Below are positions 1 to 9,588 of a stretch of 35,439 bases of DNA, in pieces. Position numbers and translations under genes: made by a program. The stretch comes from an uncultured Alphaproteobacteria bacterium (GTDB lineage Bacteria > Pseudomonadota > Alphaproteobacteria > Bin95), in assembly GCA_938084065.1 (NCBI GenBank), contig CALKDI010000060.1, forward strand, positions 1 to 35,439, written 5' to 3'. The notes below the pieces were generated by a model, which ran no database searches, had not been told where the DNA came from, and saw only the letters and a list, made by a program, of their open reading frames with translations. Position 1 is the first letter of the stretch. Each line of letters begins with the position of its first letter.

Positions 1-1
1 C

Positions 2-700
2 CCGGCGGCCATGGCCGAAGCCGCAGCGCTGGTGGGCGCCGCTTTGGTGCAGGTCTCCACCGACTATGTGTTCAGCGGCAGTCTTGGGCCAGCCTGGACT
101 GAGGACGATGCCATTCGCCCGGTCAACACCTATGGCAAGACCAAGGTGGCCAGCGAGTTGGCAGTTAGCGCCGCCCTGCCCCGGCATCTGATCGTGCGCA
201 CCGCCTGGCTATTCGATCCCTTCGCCCGCAATTTCGTCACCACCATGCTGCGCCAAGGCCTTACCCATAGAGAGATAGCGGTGGTTAACGACCAATATGG
301 CCGTCCAACTGCTGCGATTGATCTTGCCCGCGCCATCCTGCGCGCCGCCAAAAGTGCGCTAGTCGCAGACGACTATTGGGGCATTTATCACCTAACGAAC
401 AGCGGCCCGCCGGTGATGCGCGCCGCCTTTGCCAAGGCGATTTTCCAAGCCGCCAATCTCTGGTTTGGGCGGACGCCTGCGATCAAACCGGTCTCCTCAC
501 AAAAGGTACCGAGTGCAGCACGCCGTCCGGCCAACTCTGTTCTGGATATCAGCAAATTTGAGCGCACCTTCAGCATCAAACTGCCGTCCTGGCAGGACGC
601 GCTCCAGGCCAGCTTGGCCCGCCCAGCGCCGTGTCTTAGCGCTAGCCATGCCACCATGCTTCAGACTAGCGCGCCACAGCGACCGGCTTACGCTGCGTGA
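2..700 (+). CDS. rmlD: dTDP-4-dehydrorhamnose reductase, truncated at the 5' end by the window edge
   Basis: Frame is open from nt 2 ([26 protein letters not shown]...). [17 protein letters not shown] and VRTAWLF are RmlD-type SDR motifs. Directly followed by rmlA. Confidence 0.9.
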   Translation, partial: PAAMAEAAALVGAALVQVSTDYVFSGSLGPAWTEDDAIRPVNTYGKTKVASELAVSAALPRHLIVRTAWLFDPFARNFVTTMLRQGLTHREIAVVNDQYGRPTAAIDLARAILRAAKSALVADDYWGIYHLTNSGPPVMRAAFAKAIFQAANLWFGRTPAIKPVSSQKVPSAARRPANSVLDISKFERTFSIKLPSWQDALQASLARPAPCLSASHATMLQTSAPQRPAYAA

Positions 701-1584
701 GGGCTCCAAACCTCAAGGGCATTGTTCTGGCGGGTGGCAGCGGCAGCCGTCTGCACCCGGCAACCCGTGCGATCTCCAAGCAATTGTTGCCAGTGTACGA
801 CAAGCCGATGATTTACTATCCGCTCAGCGTACTGATGCTGGCGGGCATTCGCGATATCCTGATCATTTCCACTCCGCATGATCTGCCCCTGTTCCGGTAT
901 TTATTGGGAGACGGCGCGGATTGGGGGCTATCCCTCTCCTACGCCGAGCAGGCAGAGCCGAACGGTCTGGCAGATGCCTTTATCATCGGGCGGCACTTCG
1001 TTGGCCAGGACCGAGTGGCGATGATCCTGGGGGACAACATCTACTATGGCCATGGCCTGCCCGACCTGATCGCGCGCGGGGTGGATAGGGCAGAGGGCGC
1101 GACGGTGTTCGGCTATTGGGTACAAGACCCCAGCCGCTATGACGTACTGGCGCTCGACAGTGGCGGGCGCATCACAGACATTCAGGAAAAGCCGCCGGTT
1201 CCGCCCAGCAATTATGCCGTGACCGGCTTTTATATCTACGATAACCAGGTGTTGGACATCGCCCGCACTCTCTGCCCCTCACCACGTGGCGAACTGGAGA
1301 TTACTGATATCAACCGCGCCTATCTGGAGCGCGGCCAATTGCATGTGGAATTGATGGGCCGCGGCTTTGCCTGGCTAGATGCCGGAACCCACGAAAGCCT
1401 GCTGGATTCCGCCGTGTTCATCCGCACGCTGGAGCAACGCCAGGGCCTGCGCATCGCTTGCCCGGAGGAGATCGCGTGGCGGCGAGGTTGGATTGATGAC
1501 ACTGCCCTAGAAAGGCTCGCCCAGCCGCTGATGGCCAGTGGCTATGGCATCTACCTGTCTGGCCTTCTGCAGGATCGACCATAA
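697..1584 (+). CDS. rmlA: Glucose-1-phosphate thymidylyltransferase
   Basis: [44 protein letters not shown] is the RmlA signature. GTG start overlaps the rmlD stop (GTGA). Confidence 0.95.
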   Translation: MRAPNLKGIVLAGGSGSRLHPATRAISKQLLPVYDKPMIYYPLSVLMLAGIRDILIISTPHDLPLFRYLLGDGADWGLSLSYAEQAEPNGLADAFIIGRHFVGQDRVAMILGDNIYYGHGLPDLIARGVDRAEGATVFGYWVQDPSRYDVLALDSGGRITDIQEKPPVPPSNYAVTGFYIYDNQVLDIARTLCPSPRGELEITDINRAYLERGQLHVELMGRGFAWLDAGTHESLLDSAVFIRTLEQRQGLRIACPEEIAWRRGWIDDTALERLAQPLMASGYGIYLSGLLQDRP

Positions 1585-1631
1585 CCGGCCGACGAGCTTC
1601 ATCGCTTAAGGGCTGTTTTGCATCGCGTTAT

Positions 1632-2729
1632 TCATATTGATTTCAGGATTTGCTTAGACATCTTATTCTTTTCCGCGTCCAAAGGCACTTTCAGCGGAAT
1701 CGTCGGGCGATAATAACCGTCCTGCCGGCCATTGGCGTGGCCGCTATCATAGGCGTCGACCATCCAATGCGGCAGAACAGGCCCATCTTTGCAAGCGAGC
1801 CAGAGCCGCAAAAGATGCCGCCGTTCGTCGAAATCTTCAAAATCTTTAAAGGCGCGACGGCTGTGCAATATCGTATGATTGCAGAGAAACTGGATATCGC
1901 CGAGCTGAAATTGCATATCCAGAAAGAACGCTGGGTCGTCCGCAATACTGTCCACCAGAGCCAAAGCTTCTTTCTGCTCGTCGGTGAAAAGGCGGACCCC
2001 TGGCAAGGCTTGCGCTTTGTAGATATGCCCCCGCACATAGTGGCCAATCATGCGGCCGTCCTCGGGCATAAAGAGAGGTACATCGACCAAACGGTTCTTC
2101 TCGTCAGGGTTTTCGCTCAAGAAAGACCGCTGCAAAGGCTGCAGCAGCACCGCGGCCAGGTCCGGTCGGCGGCGAGCAACCTCGTTGTAGATGGAGGTGG
2201 AGGAAACAATCAGAGAATCGCCACCAGATTTTGCGGGTTTCCGGCAAAACAGTCCTACGATATCAGCCGTGTCCGTGTGAAACGGCAGACGATCTGTCCT
2301 TTCGTAACCGCGTGAGGTCGCTTTTTCCAAGTCGCGCTGGACATTTTTGACGTGGCCCAGCGCATGGCCTTTGCTGTTTTGCGAAACAGGCAGGCCTATA
2401 TGCACCCCAAGGCCCCAATAAACGCGTGCGGTTTTATCCATTGACCATTGGTCGACGGGTAAACCGCGCAGCATGGCAAAGCCGCGCCCATGCAGAATGT
2501 CCGATTTGATGCCGGCGAGCACCGCTTTGATCATAGGCAACGGGAAATCATCCGCGGTGATATCGAGGATGACTTGATGCGCTACACTGTCCGCCGCCAT
2601 TTCGATTTCGGCTATTTCGTCCGGCGTCCAATGATGCAGCCATTCGTCGGGGCGATTGACCATATCTGGGCCAAGCCAGGCTTGTGGCCCAGTGTAGGGC
2701 GTCGGAACTTGAGTGCTCTCGGGCATCAA
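1632..2729 (-). CDS. TauD/TfdA-family Fe(II)/2-oxoglutarate-dependent dioxygenase-like protein
   Basis: FHTDTADIVGLFC (HxD iron-binding motif) and CNHTILHSRRAF (distal His). Resembles the 28779-29843 protein in length and motif layout. Confidence 0.8.
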   Translation of the reverse strand: MMPESTQVPTPYTGPQAWLGPDMVNRPDEWLHHWTPDEIAEIEMAADSVAHQVILDITADDFPLPMIKAVLAGIKSDILHGRGFAMLRGLPVDQWSMDKTARVYWGLGVHIGLPVSQNSKGHALGHVKNVQRDLEKATSRGYERTDRLPFHTDTADIVGLFCRKPAKSGGDSLIVSSTSIYNEVARRRPDLAAVLLQPLQRSFLSENPDEKNRLVDVPLFMPEDGRMIGHYVRGHIYKAQALPGVRLFTDEQKEALALVDSIADDPAFFLDMQFQLGDIQFLCNHTILHSRRAFKDFEDFDERRHLLRLWLACKDGPVLPHWMVDAYDSGHANGRQDGYYRPTIPLKVPLDAEKNKMSKQILKSI

Positions 2730-2814
2730 AAGGATCCTTTCTCAAACGCCCGGTAAAGCGGCGCAAAGTCCGCCATCCCGTCCAGGACGCCGACCGGATA
2801 CGATCAACCCAGTG

Positions 2815-3480
2815 TTAGCGGCTGGTGCCAAACACAAAACGGTAGTGCAGCGCCTCAGCGCCATCCAGTTCCGCTGCCACGGCGTTCGCCACTGCACTGA
2901 CGGTTTCAGACATGCCGCCTTCGAGCGCGATTACCCATTCCACTGTCTGCCCGGCTGGCACAGGTTGGCCTTGCAACACTGCCGGCGCGTTTGCGACAGT
3001 CAGGTCATTCTCCAGCAAGCAACCGCCGACCATGCCGGACTTGTCGATCGCCCCCGGCAACAGGTCGCTTTCGATGTGGGTTCGCAAAGCCGCCTGGGCA
3101 TCCTCCCCCTCTGGCGCAGTGAAGCGCACAAGGGAATACGCGCCAGCAAACCCGAAACACTGGTCGACTGTCACTTTCAAGGTCAGGCGCTGGAATAGCG
3201 AGAATCGCCCCATGACACGCTTGGACCAGTCCGTCTGATCCGCCAACAGCGCCAGATACCCAGGCGCGGCGAGGTCAGCGACATCGCGCGTTTCATACCA
3301 GGCCACATATTTTGGCGACACGGTTCCTTCGCAAGCCAAATACCGGCGTGAGCGCAGGAAACCCGGCAGTTGGGTGCGCTCATCCGTGTGTTCGCGATTG
3401 TACCACTCGTTAAAATCTTGCTCGTGCTCATCCGGAACCTCGGTAAAGGTCATGAGCATTCCGCGTCCCAGCAGTGCCAT
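2815..3480 (-). CDS. Dimeric alpha/beta-barrel (EthD/DUF-like) protein
   Basis: N-terminal EHEQDFNEWYNREHTDERTQLPGFLRSRRYL matches the NxWYxxxH...PGxLxxRR pattern also seen in the 4373-5095 protein. Confidence 0.6.
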   Translation of the reverse strand: MALLGRGMLMTFTEVPDEHEQDFNEWYNREHTDERTQLPGFLRSRRYLACEGTVSPKYVAWYETRDVADLAAPGYLALLADQTDWSKRVMGRFSLFQRLTLKVTVDQCFGFAGAYSLVRFTAPEGEDAQAALRTHIESDLLPGAIDKSGMVGGCLLENDLTVANAPAVLQGQPVPAGQTVEWVIALEGGMSETVSAVANAVAAELDGAEALHYRFVFGTSR

Positions 3481-3617
3481 CGAGCATTCTCCAAAAAAGG
3501 TGGTTGGTTAGGATAGCACTCTGCCACAACAAGCACCGATTTAGTAGGGCTTCGAACCAGAGGCCACCTGAGGTAGAATAGTGCGGCAGAGCCAACATTC
3601 ACCGTCACGAGGGCGCC

Positions 3618-4340
3618 ATGTCTCTAGAGCACAGCCATTCCCACACAGCCATTCACGACCGCATTCATAGCAAGAACAAGAACAGCTATGTCAGCGACTG
3701 GATTCTGGGTGGCATCGATGGAGCCGTGACCACGTTCGCCATCGTTGCCGGCGTGGTTGGTGCGGCGTTGGAATGGCAGGTCATCATTATTCTCGGGCTC
3801 GCCAATCTGCTGGCGGATGGCTTTTCTATGGCGGCCAGCAATTACAGCGCGGTGAAGTCCGACGCAGACGACGTTAAGCGCCTCTGGAAGATGGAGGAGG
3901 AGCACATTCGCGACGTGCCCGAGGGCGAGCGCGAGGAAATCCGTCAAATTTTGATAGCAAAAGGCCTGACAGATACCACGCTGGAAGACGCAGTCGACGC
4001 CATCTGCGCCAACGAGAAAACCTGGATCGAGACCATGCTGATCGAAGAATTCGGTGTCATGCCGGAAAGTCGCGATCCGATAAAGGCCGGCCTCGCCACC
4101 TTCAGCGCGTTTCTGGTTTGTGGTGCGGTGCCGTTGGTGCCGTTTGTGTTCAGCCTCGGTCATTCGTTTGAACTGGCCATCGTCGCGACCGGCGTGGTGT
4201 TTTTCGTCATCGGCGCGGCCAAATCTCTGTGGGCGCTGACGCCGTGGTGGCGGTCGGGTCTGGAGACACTGGCGATCGGCATGGCGGCGGCGGGCGTTTC
4301 TTACGCCATCGGCTATTGGCTCAAGGGCCTTATCAGCTAA
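3618..4340 (+). CDS. VIT1/CCC1-family Fe/Mn transporter
   Basis: SDWILGGIDGAVTTFAIVAGVVGAAL...LANLLADGFSMAASNYSAVKS is typical of VIT1/CCC1. His-rich N-terminus (EHSHSHTAIHDRIHS). Confidence 0.9.
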   Translation: MSLEHSHSHTAIHDRIHSKNKNSYVSDWILGGIDGAVTTFAIVAGVVGAALEWQVIIILGLANLLADGFSMAASNYSAVKSDADDVKRLWKMEEEHIRDVPEGEREEIRQILIAKGLTDTTLEDAVDAICANEKTWIETMLIEEFGVMPESRDPIKAGLATFSAFLVCGAVPLVPFVFSLGHSFELAIVATGVVFFVIGAAKSLWALTPWWRSGLETLAIGMAAAGVSYAIGYWLKGLIS

Positions 4341-4372
4341 AGTGAGGGACCTGTTTTAACGAGGACACCGCC

Positions 4373-5095
4373 TTGATGGATTCCCACACTGGCCCGCTGC
4401 TGTTGCTGGTCCAAGCCAATATCGCGCCAGAGCACGAAGAGGCCTTTAATTCCTGGTACTATCACCATGTGCCGCGCTTGCTGGAGATCCCCGGCTGGCT
4501 GTGGGGACGGCGGTATCTGAACGTCAAAGGCTCAACCAAGTATCTGGCGCTGTATGGTGTGGAGAATATGGACGCCATGGCGCGCGTTATGGGCTCCGAT
4601 CCGGCGCTAAAAGACCCGCGGGCGGTTGAGGAGCGGGCGTTCTTCGATGCCATTCCCGGCAAAACCGATGTGGTCTCCAACGTCTATGAGCAGGTGAGCG
4701 GCACGCATTTGGGCCACCCCTTGCTGACGCAGGATCACTATCTCAGCCTCGTCATGGCCGATTGCAATGACCCGGCGCAAGAGGCGGAGTGGAATGCCTG
4801 GTATGACCACTCCCACGTGCCGAACCTGACGCGAGTGCCGGGCTATCTCTCCGGCGCGCGGTTCCGTGTGAAGAATGATCCACGCTTTGGCGGCAAGGGC
4901 ATGGGGCCAAAATATCTGGCTCTGTACGAATGGGAAGGCGCGCATTGCCTGCCGACCCTGACCGAGCCGGAGACCATGTGTGCCGAGGCCAAGGCCGAAC
5001 TGGCGGAGTGGAACGCCTATGGCGTGAAGCTGGCGGCCAACATGGCCTGGAATGTCTACCGCCCGATTGCCAGCCACAAGCGGTTCGCCTGGTAA
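4373..5095 (+). CDS. Tandem dimeric alpha/beta-barrel (EthD-like) protein
   Basis: Internal repeat: EEAFNSWYYHHVPRLLEIPGWLWGRRYL and EAEWNAWYDHSHVPNLTRVPGYLSGARF. Confidence 0.6.
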   Translation: MMDSHTGPLLLLVQANIAPEHEEAFNSWYYHHVPRLLEIPGWLWGRRYLNVKGSTKYLALYGVENMDAMARVMGSDPALKDPRAVEERAFFDAIPGKTDVVSNVYEQVSGTHLGHPLLTQDHYLSLVMADCNDPAQEAEWNAWYDHSHVPNLTRVPGYLSGARFRVKNDPRFGGKGMGPKYLALYEWEGAHCLPTLTEPETMCAEAKAELAEWNAYGVKLAANMAWNVYRPIASHKRFAW

Positions 5096-5118
5096 ACCCA
5101 CCCATCAGAGGAACGCCC

Positions 5119-5907
5119 ATGCTGCCACAAGCCCAAGACCTCCGCGCGGAGGGTGCCGATCTTTATGCCTTCCTCGACACGCTGGCACCAGCGGATTGGG
5201 ATAAGCCCACGCCGTTCAAGGGCTGGACGCCAAACGATGTGGTCCAGCACCTGCACATGGGCGATTGGATGGCGGTGCTCTCCATGACCGACGAGACGGC
5301 TTTTCTGGACCTGCTGGAACAGCGCAAGGCGGCGCGCGAAAGCGGTGCCTCTGCGGATAGTGTCGGCCCGGAGATGCAGACCGGCGCGGCTCTGCGGCAG
5401 CAATGGTACGGTTATTTCCAGCAACTCTGCGACCTGCTGAACGCCCGCGATCCCAAGGACAGAGTGTTATGGGTCGGGCCATCGATGAGTGTCCGCATGT
5501 GTGCCACCGCCCGGCAGATGGAGACATGGGCGCACGCGCAGGACATCTTCGACATGCTGCGCGCGCCGCGGGTGCATCACGACCGCATCCGGAATATCGC
5601 CGAGATCGGCGTGCGCACCTACGGCTGGACCTTCGCCAACCGCGGCGAGCAGCCGCCGGCACCTGAAACTCCCTATGTCCGCCTTATTGCCCCCAGCGGT
5701 TCCGTCTGGGATTGGGGCCAGCCTAGCGATACCTGCAAGGTAGAGGGCTCCGCGCTGGAATTCTGCCAGGTCGTCACCCAGGGGCGGAACATCGCCGACG
5801 TCAACCTGAGTGTGGTGGGAGACCCCGCACAAAGATGGATGGCCATCGCCCAATGCTTCGCCGGCCCGCCCAGAAACCCGCCGGAACCGGGCGCGCGGGC
5901 CTGGTAA
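5119..5907 (+). CDS. TIGR03084-like / DinB-superfamily (maleylpyruvate isomerase-like) putative metal-binding protein
   Basis: MLPQAQDLRAEGADLYAFLDTLAPADWDKPTPFKGWTPNDVVQHLHMGDWMA plus ...RQMETWAHAQDIFD. ATG at 5119 preceded by AGAGGA. The listed ORF start at 4930 would overlap the upstream gene. Confidence 0.75.
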   Translation: MLPQAQDLRAEGADLYAFLDTLAPADWDKPTPFKGWTPNDVVQHLHMGDWMAVLSMTDETAFLDLLEQRKAARESGASADSVGPEMQTGAALRQQWYGYFQQLCDLLNARDPKDRVLWVGPSMSVRMCATARQMETWAHAQDIFDMLRAPRVHHDRIRNIAEIGVRTYGWTFANRGEQPPAPETPYVRLIAPSGSVWDWGQPSDTCKVEGSALEFCQVVTQGRNIADVNLSVVGDPAQRWMAIAQCFAGPPRNPPEPGARAW

Positions 5908-5917
5908 CAGCAAACCG

Positions 5918-6823
5918 TCAGATCATCTGCAACAGATAATACCAGATCGGCAGAGTCACGAATGACAGGGCGATTCCGGTACCTACCATCAGGGAAACCA
6001 ATGGTGGGTTCAGACCGCTCTGGCTTGCAACGACCGCTGCACCGATCATCGGCCCCATAGCTGCCTCAAACAACGTAACACGAATAACCTGCCCGCTGGT
6101 CTGCAGGACGAACACGTAGATAAAAGCGATGACGGCCGGGCCCAGAATGAGCTTGAAAGAAAGGCCGGCGAACAGCGCACGCAAATTGCCATTCAACGCG
6201 TCGATGCGAAGTTGCAACCCGACGGACACTAGCGCCAGCGGCACCAATGTGACGCTCAACCGAGCCAATACATCATCAAGCCAGGCGGGGAATGCCACGT
6301 TCAGGAGCAACCCAGACAAAACCATCGCGATCATCGGTGGAAACGTCACAATTCGGACTGCCATCTCCCGGTTTGAGACGGTACTGCCGCCGTAATACGC
6401 AGCGACTGCGATACCAAGCGTGCTCAACACAAGGTAAGTGCCCAGCTGGTCGATCAAAATTCCAATCGGCAAATCCGCTGTTCCGTAGAAGGCCTCTATC
6501 ATTGGCAAACCAACAAACGAGGTATTTGCCAATCCGCCAACCAACATCAATGCTCCGGTAGTGGAACGTTGAAAATTCAACGCCTTACCGATACACCAGA
6601 AAAAAACACAAGCCGTTAAGAATAGGATCCATGGCATCAGGACCGCCAGCGCAATTTCTTTACTCAATTCTATTTCACGAAATAATGACAATATTGTAGC
6701 CGGCAATGAAATATAAATAACAAAATTATTTAAAGCAATGTGCATGTCATTTGGAATTTTATTCATTCTTCCCAATATAATTCCAATCACTAAACACAAT
6801 AATAGCAGGATTATATTACTCAT
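5918..6823 (-). CDS. AEC (auxin efflux carrier) family transporter
   Basis: Multi-TM protein with GRMNKIPNDMHIALNNFVIYISLPATILSLF and LVGGLANTSFVGLPMIEAFYG, typical of AEC permeases. Confidence 0.85.
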   Translation of the reverse strand: MSNIILLLLCLVIGIILGRMNKIPNDMHIALNNFVIYISLPATILSLFREIELSKEIALAVLMPWILFLTACVFFWCIGKALNFQRSTTGALMLVGGLANTSFVGLPMIEAFYGTADLPIGILIDQLGTYLVLSTLGIAVAAYYGGSTVSNREMAVRIVTFPPMIAMVLSGLLLNVAFPAWLDDVLARLSVTLVPLALVSVGLQLRIDALNGNLRALFAGLSFKLILGPAVIAFIYVFVLQTSGQVIRVTLFEAAMGPMIGAAVVASQSGLNPPLVSLMVGTGIALSFVTLPIWYYLLQMI

Positions 6824-7111
6824 TACAGCCCATTCTACTTATTCCTAGAATTATCATCTAGGGTATTGCTTGAATACTGCGACATCCGAGCCAAAATACC
6901 GATGGTTGCTCGCAGATTACCGCCGACAAAATATGGAACGTGGCAAAAACTCCACATCCCTCATCCAAGGTAGTCACCAAAGAAACAAATAAATTTGGCG
7001 AGATTCGGTACCAGAGTCAGGACAATAAAATCACGCCGACACTCGGGTTATCAAATCCCCTATCGCCCAATTAAGCTATGTCAGGCGTAATCACGTGACA
7101 AGGACTTTGCC

Positions 7112-8266
7112 CTACCCAGACAACCCCTCCAGTGTCCACCGCCCGATCAAATTGCGTTGAATCTGGTTCGTGCCCTCAATGATCTGCAGCACCTTGGCGT
7201 CGCGGAAATAGCGCTCAATTGGGTTGTCCTTGCTGATGCCGGCGGAGCCCCAGAGTTGCACCGCGTCGGTCGCCACTTTCATGGCCGTATCAGTGGCGAA
7301 GCACTTGGCCATCGCCGCGGCCATCGCCAACTCCTTGCCGGTAACGCCCTGATCCGCAAATGCAGCAGCGCGATAGACCAGTGAGCGGGACGCCTCGATT
7401 GCCATCGCCATGTCGGCGATCATCCATTGCACCCCTTGGAATTCCGCCACTTTCTGGCCAAACGCCTGCCGTTCCTCGACAAAGCGGGCCGCCGATTCCA
7501 TTGCCCCTTGAGCGAGGCCAACTCCTCGAGCGCCCATGATCGGGCGGCCGTGGTTGAATGCGTCCATGATCGCCCTAAACCCGGCCCCCTCCCCGCCCAG
7601 ACGGGCGCTTTCAGGCACAAAGGCCGCATCGAAGTACAGGGGACAGGACGGCACGCCGCGCGCGCCCAACTTGTTCTCAGGCTGGCCGATGGAGAAGCCG
7701 GGGGTGTCGCGCTCGACAATAAAAGCGCTGATGCCGGCATGGCGCTTGGTCGGGTCGGTCTTGGCTGCGACGACGAACACATCTGCGACAGTGGCATTGG
7801 TGCAATAAACTTTTGCTCCGTTCAGGCGATAGCCGCCGTCGGCCTTGTCGGCGCGGGTCAGAATGCCGGCAACATCACTGCCCGACTGCGACTCGGTCAC
7901 GCTGATTGAGGCGCGGATGGTGCCGTTGGCGAGGCCGGGCAACAGCCGCTCTTTCTGCTCGTCCGTACCCGCAGCGAGGATGCCGCCGAACGTGCTCCAT
8001 TGCAGCACCAACAGATAGGCCGTGTTGTAACAAGCCCGCCCCAATTCCTCGACTGCCAAACATGCGGAAGTGAGCGAGCCGGTGCCGCCATAGGCCTCAG
8101 GGAATGGCAGAGCGAACAGACCCAATTCTTTCAGCAGATCAAACATGTCTTGCGGATATTCCGCAGTCGCATCGATCTCCGCAGCGCGAGGCGCGATACG
8201 CTCATCGGCGACACGGCGCAGCATGGTCTGGAGTTGGCGTTGTTCGTCAGAGAGTTGGAGCAGCAT
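7112..8266 (-). CDS. Acyl-CoA dehydrogenase
   Basis: SVTESQSGSDVAGILTRA, KVYCTNATVADVFVV, FGQKVAEFQGVQWMIADMA and RDAKVLQIIEGTNQIQRNLIGR are ACAD motifs. Confidence 0.93.
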   Translation of the reverse strand: MLLQLSDEQRQLQTMLRRVADERIAPRAAEIDATAEYPQDMFDLLKELGLFALPFPEAYGGTGSLTSACLAVEELGRACYNTAYLLVLQWSTFGGILAAGTDEQKERLLPGLANGTIRASISVTESQSGSDVAGILTRADKADGGYRLNGAKVYCTNATVADVFVVAAKTDPTKRHAGISAFIVERDTPGFSIGQPENKLGARGVPSCPLYFDAAFVPESARLGGEGAGFRAIMDAFNHGRPIMGARGVGLAQGAMESAARFVEERQAFGQKVAEFQGVQWMIADMAMAIEASRSLVYRAAAFADQGVTGKELAMAAAMAKCFATDTAMKVATDAVQLWGSAGISKDNPIERYFRDAKVLQIIEGTNQIQRNLIGRWTLEGLSG

Positions 8267-8358
8267 TGGGCGTTCCTGGCTGGTTCATTTGTTGAGCGAC
8301 AGGCTTTCAGCAGTGCTATCGCTCCAGCCTAGGCTACCTTATTCTGCAAATCGACACG

Positions 8359-8604
8359 CTATCGCCGCCGCCGATGTGCCTGGACAGCCTCGGTCAGGAA
8401 GCGGCTAAGCCTGGTCAATATCGGGTCTTGGACCACAGCGTCAGCAGCAAGAGACCGGCGGCGGTCCGCGATCCGAGCCGCGACCAGCGGCCCGGAGAAC
8501 GACGCAACGGCCGTGCGGCTGGGAATGGGCGAGCGAGATACAGGGCCGTCAAACCGCAATTCCCACGCTTCCCGGTTTTGGAGGAGTGTTCCGTCGTTCA
8601 TCAT
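8359..8604 (-). CDS. Small orphan protein (81 aa), hypothetical
   Basis: ORF MMNDGTLLQNREAWELRFDGPVSRS...EAVQAHRRRR preceded by a consensus sigma70-like promoter. No family recognised. Confidence 0.45.
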   Translation of the reverse strand: MMNDGTLLQNREAWELRFDGPVSRSPIPSRTAVASFSGPLVAARIADRRRSLAADAVVQDPILTRLSRFLTEAVQAHRRRR

Positions 8605-8640
8605 AGTTATATTATAGGATAATATTCCCCAAAATGTCAA
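8602..8640 (-). promoter_or_regulatory. Consensus -35/-10 promoter reading into the 81-aa ORF, with a dyad over the -10
   Basis: Minus strand reads TTGACA-N18-TATAAT-ataactATG. TTGACA is complement 8635-8640 and TATAAT is complement 8611-8616. Dyad ATATTAT-N3-ATAATAT at 8609-8625. Confidence 0.7.
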
Positions 8641-8709
8641 GTGGGTTTGTCCCAATGCCGCAAGCCCCTAGGATGCCGCGATCTTTCCCGAAACCTTGGA
8701 CCTTACGCC

Positions 8710-9588
8710 ATGCCATTCCGCACGATGCTTTTCACCCCCGGCAACCACCCCCGCAAGGTCGCAAAGGTTTTTGATGCCGGCGCGGATGCCGTCATTCTCG
8801 ACCTGGAGGACGCGGTCGCCATTGCCGAAAAGCCAGCGACCCGCGCTGCCGTTGTGGAGGCGCTTAAGGCCCGACCGGTTCCACGTCGCCCGCTGGGCTA
8901 TGTGCGGGTCAACGCACTTTCCACGCCATTTGCTTACGGCGACTTTCAAGCCGTAGTCGGCCCCTGGCTCGACGGCATCATTCTGCCCAAGCTCGAAAGC
9001 GTCGAGGAACTCGCCACCGCAGACTGGCTGCTGTCCCAGTGCGAGCGCGAGGCCGGCCTGCCCGAAGGCAGCATCGACCTGCTACCGATCATCGAAACCG
9101 CCAAAGGTGAGCAAGCCGCCCTAGCTATCGCGTCAGCCGACAGCCGCATCAAGCGCCTGTCCTTCGGCGCGGGCGATTACACCCTGGATCTCGGGCGCGA
9201 CTGGTCATTGGGCGAGGGTGAATTGCTGCCGATACGCCACCACATGGTGAGCATCAGCCGGGCCACCGGACTCGAGCCGCCAATCGACAGCGTCTACATC
9301 CACCTGAACGAAACCGAGGCCTTTTCCGCCTCCTGCGACACGGTCAAGGCACTGGGTTTCCAAGGCAAACTCTGCATCCATCCTGGCCAAATCGCGGCAG
9401 CGAATGCCGCTTTCACGCCCAACGCCGAACAGATCGCCTACGCGCAAAAGATCGTCGCTGCATTCGAAACTGCAGAGGCCGAAGGCAGCGCCTCTATCCA
9501 AGTCGAGGGCTATTTCGTCGATTACCCCATCGTCGAAAAAGCGCGGCGCACCTTGACGTTGATCGCCGCTATTGAAGCGGCAGGTTAA
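8710..9588 (+). CDS. HpcH/HpaI aldolase / citrate lyase beta-subunit-like (CitE-like) protein
   Basis: MPFRTMLFTPGNHPRKVAKVFDAGADAVILDLEDAVAIAEKPATR and GKLCIHPGQI are CitE/malyl-CoA lyase motifs. Start chosen at ATG 8710. Confidence 0.88.
   Translation: MPFRTMLFTPGNHPRKVAKVFDAGADAVILDLEDAVAIAEKPATRAAVVEALKARPVPRRPLGYVRVNALSTPFAYGDFQAVVGPWLDGIILPKLESVEELATADWLLSQCEREAGLPEGSIDLLPIIETAKGEQAALAIASADSRIKRLSFGAGDYTLDLGRDWSLGEGELLPIRHHMVSISRATGLEPPIDSVYIHLNETEAFSASCDTVKALGFQGKLCIHPGQIAAANAAFTPNAEQIAYAQKIVAAFETAEAEGSASIQVEGYFVDYPIVEKARRTLTLIAAIEAAG

Noticed and set aside
429-881. 150-aa + strand ORF spanning rmlD/rmlA in another frame
   Set aside because: Overlaps two clearly recognised genes and looks like an out-of-frame GC-rich artefact.
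2713-3198. 161-aa + strand ORF opposite the EthD-like gene
   Set aside because: Antisense to a better supported minus-strand gene with a paralogue in the window.
9585-9588. Convergent overlap of the CitE-like and ABC exporter stop codons (TTAA)
   Set aside because: A 4-nt convergent stop overlap is common in compact bacterial genomes.
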